The notes beneath the pieces were generated by a model that was not told the origin of the DNA, ran no database searches, and saw only the letters and a program-made list of their open reading frames with translations. Both the position numbers and the translations under genes were made by a program. A stretch of 64,000 nucleotides of DNA from Olavius algarvensis Delta 4 endosymbiont (GTDB lineage Bacteria > Desulfobacterota > Desulfobacteria > Desulfobacterales > CAJINA01), in the NCBI GenBank assembly GCA_905176665.1, contig CAJINA010000149.1:62001-126000 (forward strand), read 5' to 3'. Every line of letters starts with the position of its first letter. Positions within the stretch are counted from its first letter, which is position 1. Shown piece by piece: positions 60,264 through 64,000 of this stretch.

Positions 60264-60857
60264 TTAAGAAATAGTCCAGGCATTGCAAATTCGCTCCGGA
60301 CTTTTGCAATTCTGGCAGACACCCGTCTGCAGGCAAGGGGTCTTCTTCTCGAGGCGCATTACGTTCACGGGGGCGGCATAGGTCTTGATACGCTCTATGG
60401 CTTCATCCACATCGACCACAATCTTGTTGCGGCCGACCAAAATGATGACATTTTTAGGCCCGAAGGTGATTGCAGCTACCCGGTTACCAATCATATCCAG
60501 GTTTACCAGGCGCCCTTTTTCCGTCACGGCGTTGGTCCCGGTAATAAACAGATCCACCAATAGGGACTGCCGTCTCAATTCGTAGGCTTCCTCGGGCGGC
60601 AGGTTTTTATCATAGGTATCCAGGATGGTGATACCCTGACGATCTTTTAGTTCCGCATAAATACCGGTTTGAATATGGGTCAGGGACCCGCCCCGGCTGA
60701 CTGTTTGCGGTGCCAGCTCAGGAAGAAGCGTATCGAGTACCAGTGTTTTGGCATCGGCCGCCGAACGGGTCAGGTAGACGTCAAAATTATTTTTTTCCAG
60801 CGCATCCTTGAGCGCCTCCAACTTCAAATCCCAGAAATTCTTAACCGGATTTTCCAC
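60264..60857 (-). CDS. LUD-domain protein (LutC/YkgG-like lactate utilization)
   Basis: 197 residues. LUD domain: ALKDALEKNNFDVYLTRSAADAKTLVLD at the start, SRGGSLTHIQTGIYAELKDR, DLFITGTNAVTEKGRLVNLDMIGNRVAAITFGPKNVIILVGRNKIV and a C-terminal Cys cluster (TPCLQTGVCQNCKSPERICN). The stand-alone type is an uncharacterised relative of LutC. Cytoplasmic. It follows the HEAT gene by one base and precedes nothing on the same strand for 80 bp. The four-Cys tail may bind a metal cluster, an inference. Confidence 0.85.
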   Translation of the reverse strand: MENPVKNFWDLKLEALKDALEKNNFDVYLTRSAADAKTLVLDTLLPELAPQTVSRGGSLTHIQTGIYAELKDRQGITILDTYDKNLPPEEAYELRRQSLLVDLFITGTNAVTEKGRLVNLDMIGNRVAAITFGPKNVIILVGRNKIVVDVDEAIERIKTYAAPVNVMRLEKKTPCLQTGVCQNCKSPERICNAWTIS

Positions 60858-60858
60858 T

Positions 60859-61374
60859 TTAGCCCTCCTTGGCGTGCTGGTCTAAGGGTTCTTGCGCGAT
60901 ATGGGACAATGCAGCTGTTGCGGCTTGCCGGACAGAGGCATCGGTGTCGGTAGTTAGCCGGGCAATTTCTGTCGCCGACTGCTGATTGCCCTCCCACCCC
61001 AGTGCCAGAATGGCCAGGCGCCTCACAACCGAGTCCGGATGGTTGATGTCGGCCAGCAGTATCGCTCTCAATTCGTCCGGGCTCTCCAAGGCCGCCGCTG
61101 TCACGCTTAACTGCAGGGCTGCATTGCGGCGCGTGCTTTGTGTTTGGGCCGGATCAGCCAGGATCGCGTGCAGCCACATGCAAATTTCCGGTTGGTCAAG
61201 AGTGCCCAACAGGAAAATGATCTCATCTTTTAAATCGACGTCGGCCTCTTGAAAAGCCGCCTGCATCACCTCAACGGCCTTATCGGCTTCATCCAGGAAG
61301 AGATCGGTGTCGTTTATATACAGCAGCGCTTTGTGAATACAGGGTTGCGGGGCGCGGCCGTTAGATGTCGGCAT
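60859..61374 (-). CDS. HEAT-repeat protein
   Basis: 171 residues, all helical. The helix pairs VRRLAILALGWEG and VRQAATAALSHIA are typical HEAT units; others precede them (LKDEIIFLLGTLDQPEI, RRNAALQLSVTAAAL). Such proteins act as scaffolds or, like the E/F-type lyases, on phycobilin or heme cofactors; there is no evidence for either here. It overlaps the upstream gene by 14 bp and is followed by the LUD gene after one base, so the three form an operon. Confidence 0.8.
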   Translation of the reverse strand: MPTSNGRAPQPCIHKALLYINDTDLFLDEADKAVEVMQAAFQEADVDLKDEIIFLLGTLDQPEICMWLHAILADPAQTQSTRRNAALQLSVTAAALESPDELRAILLADINHPDSVVRRLAILALGWEGNQQSATEIARLTTDTDASVRQAATAALSHIAQEPLDQHAKEG

Positions 61375-61729
61375 TGTATTCTTTCAAGATGAGCTTTTTG
61401 GGAAAATCGGGGTGTCCTATATACCGCACCCCGTAATCTTCAGCCAGGGCCATCATATTTTCCAGCACGACCGGCTTTTCGCTTTCATCCACGAATACCC
61501 GCTCTTTTTTCTGTTCGAATTCAACAGTGGATCCAACCTTGGCAATGATATCCCCCGGGTCGGGGATGTCCGGTTCGTCACCCGCAAACCATCTGGGCGC
61601 TACCGGAACCGAAACCCTGGTCTTCAACGCCACGAGGTAGCGGTCTCCGGCTACCTTACGTGATACATCAATAAATTCAAGAGTTAAACCGTTCTTAAGT
61701 TCTATTTTCTTTATCAGGGTGGTTTCCAT
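61361..61729 (-). CDS. Conserved protein of unknown function
   Basis: 122 residues, not recognised. Beta-rich N-terminal half (LKNGLTLEFIDVSRKVAGDRYLVALKTRVSVPV) and a C-terminal half with VLENMMALAEDYGVRYIGHPDFPKKLILKEY. No signal peptide. It overlaps the HEAT gene by 14 bp and lies 11 bp after the helicase gene on the same strand, so it belongs to the same transcript. No function can be inferred. Confidence 0.6.
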   Translation of the reverse strand: METTLIKKIELKNGLTLEFIDVSRKVAGDRYLVALKTRVSVPVAPRWFAGDEPDIPDPGDIIAKVGSTVEFEQKKERVFVDESEKPVVLENMMALAEDYGVRYIGHPDFPKKLILKEYNADI

Positions 61730-61740
61730 TTATAATCCTT

Positions 61741-64000
61741 TTAAAACAATTGCATCTGATCCTGTTTGGGTTTGGGTTGAACCGGTTTATCAACGGTATA
61801 TTCAGCCAGCAGCTTCTTTTCAATAGTTTTCACAAAGGGAGACAGTTCAAATTGGTGTGTCCGACCGAACAGGCGCCCTTTCAAAGCATAGCTGAAAAAG
61901 ATTTTTTCCTGCGCCCGTGTAACCGCAACATAGAATAGCCGGCGCTCCTCTTCCAGATCTTCCGGGGCCGGCTTTCCGCGGCAATAAGGCACGCGCTGGT
62001 GATCACACCCGGCAATAAAGACAATGGGAAACTCCAAGCCCTTGGATGCATGCATGCTCATTAGGGCAACTTTCTCTACATTGTCCGCGACTGTATCCGG
62101 GTCCTGGCTTAAGGCCAGATCAGTTAAAAAAGCCTGCGCATCATATCCAAAATGTATCGCATAATCCAGCAGTCTCTGTGAGCCCTCATGGTCTGACGCA
62201 TCCGGATGCAATCGTCCGGAAAGGCGGGTGTTTTTAATCAGGTAGACCAATTTGTCTTTTACGCTGAATCCCTCCATTTCGCCTTGCAGGGTATGGATGC
62301 GGCCTAAAAACGCATAGAGCCGGTCCTGCCGGGATCTGGTAAGCCCTGCCACCGGGAACTGCCGTACCGAATATCTCAGGGCATCGATGGTCAGATCGTT
62401 CTTGAGATACCAGGTTTTCAATTGCTGAGCGGTCTTGCGACTGATACCGGGATGGATGGTTTTGCGAATGCGTTCAAAATCCTTCAGGTATGATGACCCT
62501 TCTATCACACTGAGCAAAACGATCAGTTCGGCCAGATCTTTTTGATCCATCCAGCTATCCCGTTGAGCCAGTTGGCAGGGTATCCCGGCCTTTGAAAGAA
62601 CGTTGTTAAGTTGTGGCCCCTGACGGTTCGTCCGGTAAAGAATGGCAAAATCTGAAAAACTCCTGGGATTGGTATCCTGGCCCGGTCCAACTTTTCCAAA
62701 ATCAATGCTGTGAAATCCGGTTCCGCCGACCATATTTTCAATCAGCTTGCCAATGGTTACCGCCTCGGCTTTTTCCGAGGCAGCCTTCATAATTCCCAGG
62801 GTCTTCTCACCCTCGATTTCAGAATACAGGCAGAGGCGGTCGCCGCCGTTTCGATCTTGCTTGATGACCTGGTGAGCAGCTTTCAAAATAGTATTGCTGC
62901 TGCGATAATTTCTGGTCAGGCGGATAACCGCCGCACCCGGAAAGTCATCGGTGAACCGGTTAAAATAGCGACGATCGGACCCCCGGAACCCATATATGGG
63001 TTGACCGGGATCTCCGATCGCGCACAGGTTTCCATTGTCTGTTGTCAGGGCTTTGATCAATCTATACTGGCCGTAATTGATGTCCTGATATTCATCTACG
63101 AAAATGTGTCTGAACCTGGATAGCAATTTTTTCTTAAAGGAATTATCCTGTTCCAGTTGGCGCGCGGTCAGAAATATAAGGTCTTCAAAATCGTAGAGAT
63201 GCTGTCTTTGCAGTAGATCTTGATAATAGGTATAAACTTCTTTTAATTCACGGCTGTCGGTATCTTTGCATGATTTTTCCAGGAGATCTTCAGGTCCCTG
63301 TAAATTCTGTTTGGCCCGGATGATGCCGTCGCGGAAAAATCGGTAATCATGTTTCGGCGGCAGGCTGCTGCTTTTCACTGTGAAAAGCGCTTCTTTTACT
63401 AGCTGGTCTCTATCCCGATCAGGGATGATCCGGATATGTTCGCCCGCAAAGATGGACTTGAGTTGTTGGAAACAAAACGCGTGAAACGTTCCCACTTCGG
63501 GTAGATCTTTTTCGGTACCGAGGATCCCGACCAGGCGTGAGCGTATTTCCCGGGCGGCTTTGTTGGTAAAGGTGACAGCCAAAATACGTTGTCCGCCGAT
63601 ACCCTGCTCATCAATGAGATGGGCAATTCTATGGGTCAGGGTAAAGGTTTTACCGGTACCGGGGCCGGCTACAATCAACAGGTGTTGATGGGTAAAAAGG
63701 ACGGCCCGTTCCTGGTCATTGTTTAGCTTAATATTCGGTTTTATTGGTTTTTTTGATAATTTATTTTGCTTCTTGTCAGCTTTGCAGGCCTCTTTGGGCG
63801 GCGTATTCTGAGCGGCTGTCAGATTCTGCGGCAGAACTTTTTTGGTAGTCGGGATTTGAAAAAGCAGCGGCTGACCCGATAGTTTTTCCCGCTCGTCCGG
63901 ACTGAATATTTTTACGACCCCAAATTCTCCATCGTACCCACCGTCAATCTGTATGTCGCCCGAGCGCATACGCATGATCGCCTCTGCCAAAAAGGGTATT
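61741..64000 (-). CDS. UvrD/PcrA-type DNA helicase fused to an EndoQ-like region (truncated at the window edge)
   Basis: About 750 residues visible, open at the right edge with no good start codon inside the window (a TTG at 63988-63990 is the only in-frame candidate). The helicase motifs are all present: VAGPGTGKTFTLTHRIA, FVDEYQDINYGQYRL, AIGDPGQPIYGFRGSD, LTRNYRSS, MSMHASKGLEFPIVFIAGCD and LFYVAVTRAQEKI. The N-terminal residues (RSGDIQIDGGYDGEFGVVKIF) match the C-terminal end of PHP-type endonuclease Q/TIGR00375 proteins as I recall them, so a nuclease domain probably lies just beyond the edge. A probable DNA-repair fusion. Confidence 0.88.
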   Translation of the reverse strand, partial: IPFLAEAIMRMRSGDIQIDGGYDGEFGVVKIFSPDEREKLSGQPLLFQIPTTKKVLPQNLTAAQNTPPKEACKADKKQNKLSKKPIKPNIKLNNDQERAVLFTHQHLLIVAGPGTGKTFTLTHRIAHLIDEQGIGGQRILAVTFTNKAAREIRSRLVGILGTEKDLPEVGTFHAFCFQQLKSIFAGEHIRIIPDRDRDQLVKEALFTVKSSSLPPKHDYRFFRDGIIRAKQNLQGPEDLLEKSCKDTDSRELKEVYTYYQDLLQRQHLYDFEDLIFLTARQLEQDNSFKKKLLSRFRHIFVDEYQDINYGQYRLIKALTTDNGNLCAIGDPGQPIYGFRGSDRRYFNRFTDDFPGAAVIRLTRNYRSSNTILKAAHQVIKQDRNGGDRLCLYSEIEGEKTLGIMKAASEKAEAVTIGKLIENMVGGTGFHSIDFGKVGPGQDTNPRSFSDFAILYRTNRQGPQLNNVLSKAGIPCQLAQRDSWMDQKDLAELIVLLSVIEGSSYLKDFERIRKTIHPGISRKTAQQLKTWYLKNDLTIDALRYSVRQFPVAGLTRSRQDRLYAFLGRIHTLQGEMEGFSVKDKLVYLIKNTRLSGRLHPDASDHEGSQRLLDYAIHFGYDAQAFLTDLALSQDPDTVADNVEKVALMSMHASKGLEFPIVFIAGCDHQRVPYCRGKPAPEDLEEERRLFYVAVTRAQEKIFFSYALKGRLFGRTHQFELSPFVKTIEKKLLAEYTVDKPVQPKPKQDQMQLF

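Noticed and set aside
1-64000. CRISPR array
   Set aside because: No set of regularly spaced short direct repeats and no cas gene; the dispersed repeats are kilobases apart.

Overview
The window looks like chromosomal DNA of a sulfate-reducing member of the Desulfobacterota (Desulfobacterales-like). The best evidence is an intact dissimilatory sulfite reductase locus, dsrA-dsrB-dsrD-cbiA/dsrN (43616-47885), next to a periplasmic tetraheme cytochrome c3. Molybdenum cofactor genes and a family of envelope lipoproteins fit the same picture. I saw no rRNA, tRNA, CRISPR array, prophage or transposase gene. The right edge cuts a helicase gene.

Layout. 212-2478: radical SAM protein and prmA. 2504-5970: two signalling proteins, the second a hybrid kinase split by a run of ten G. 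6268-6483: stand-alone biotin carrier. 6699-12657 (minus): cell-envelope and division block ftsE-ftsX-envC-like-ctpA-yibQ-like. 12930: pyrE behind a promoter and a terminator-like leader. 13502-18139: inactive-looking caspase-like lipoprotein, an orphan type IV pilin, a phosphodiesterase-like protein and a DMT transporter. 18258-20127: TetR regulator with three copies of one operator and a nitroreductase-like protein. 20196-24159: lytic transglycosylase and a CpxP/CpxR/CpxA-like envelope stress locus in which both the regulator and the kinase are frameshifted. 24454-34589: sugar-phosphate isomerase-like protein, TPR-CHAT lipoprotein, cupin, cNMP-binding protein, queD, dnaJ, nadB and an SH3 protein. 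34784-37979: DUF1178 protein and mog-mobA-moaE-moaC. 38048-42674: rmuC, mltA, tatB, tatC, cytochrome c3. 42785-50095 (minus): the dsr locus and two uncharacterised or TPR genes. 50392-59440: dapA-like, caspase lipoprotein, cysteine-cluster protein, glpK, ilvE, galU, alkyltransferase-like protein. 59589-64000 (minus): lytic transglycosylase, LUD protein, HEAT protein, unknown protein, EndoQ/UvrD-type helicase.

How it fits together. DsrAB reduces sulfite; DsrD and the CbiA/DsrN amidase belong to the same locus; cytochrome c3 carries periplasmic electrons. TatBC and the Mo-cofactor genes would support periplasmic molybdo- and FeS-oxidoreductases. FtsEX with a degenerate LytM protein, CtpA, MltA and two SLT-type transglycosylases form a peptidoglycan remodelling set.

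The most unusual signal is not a gene. At least a dozen related intergenic elements of about 80-250 bp are scattered over 53 kb. They share a core (CAAGGC, CCGGAGG, TCGAGGATT, GCCCAACGC) enclosed in long inverted-repeat arms. The arms differ from copy to copy yet pair, often perfectly, within a copy. In nine cases the stop codon of a neighbouring gene lies in or directly at an arm. Second, three frameshifts are visible and all three fall in two-component signalling genes. Third, three large secreted lipoproteins carry caspase or CHAT (clan CD) domains, one lacking its catalytic cysteine.
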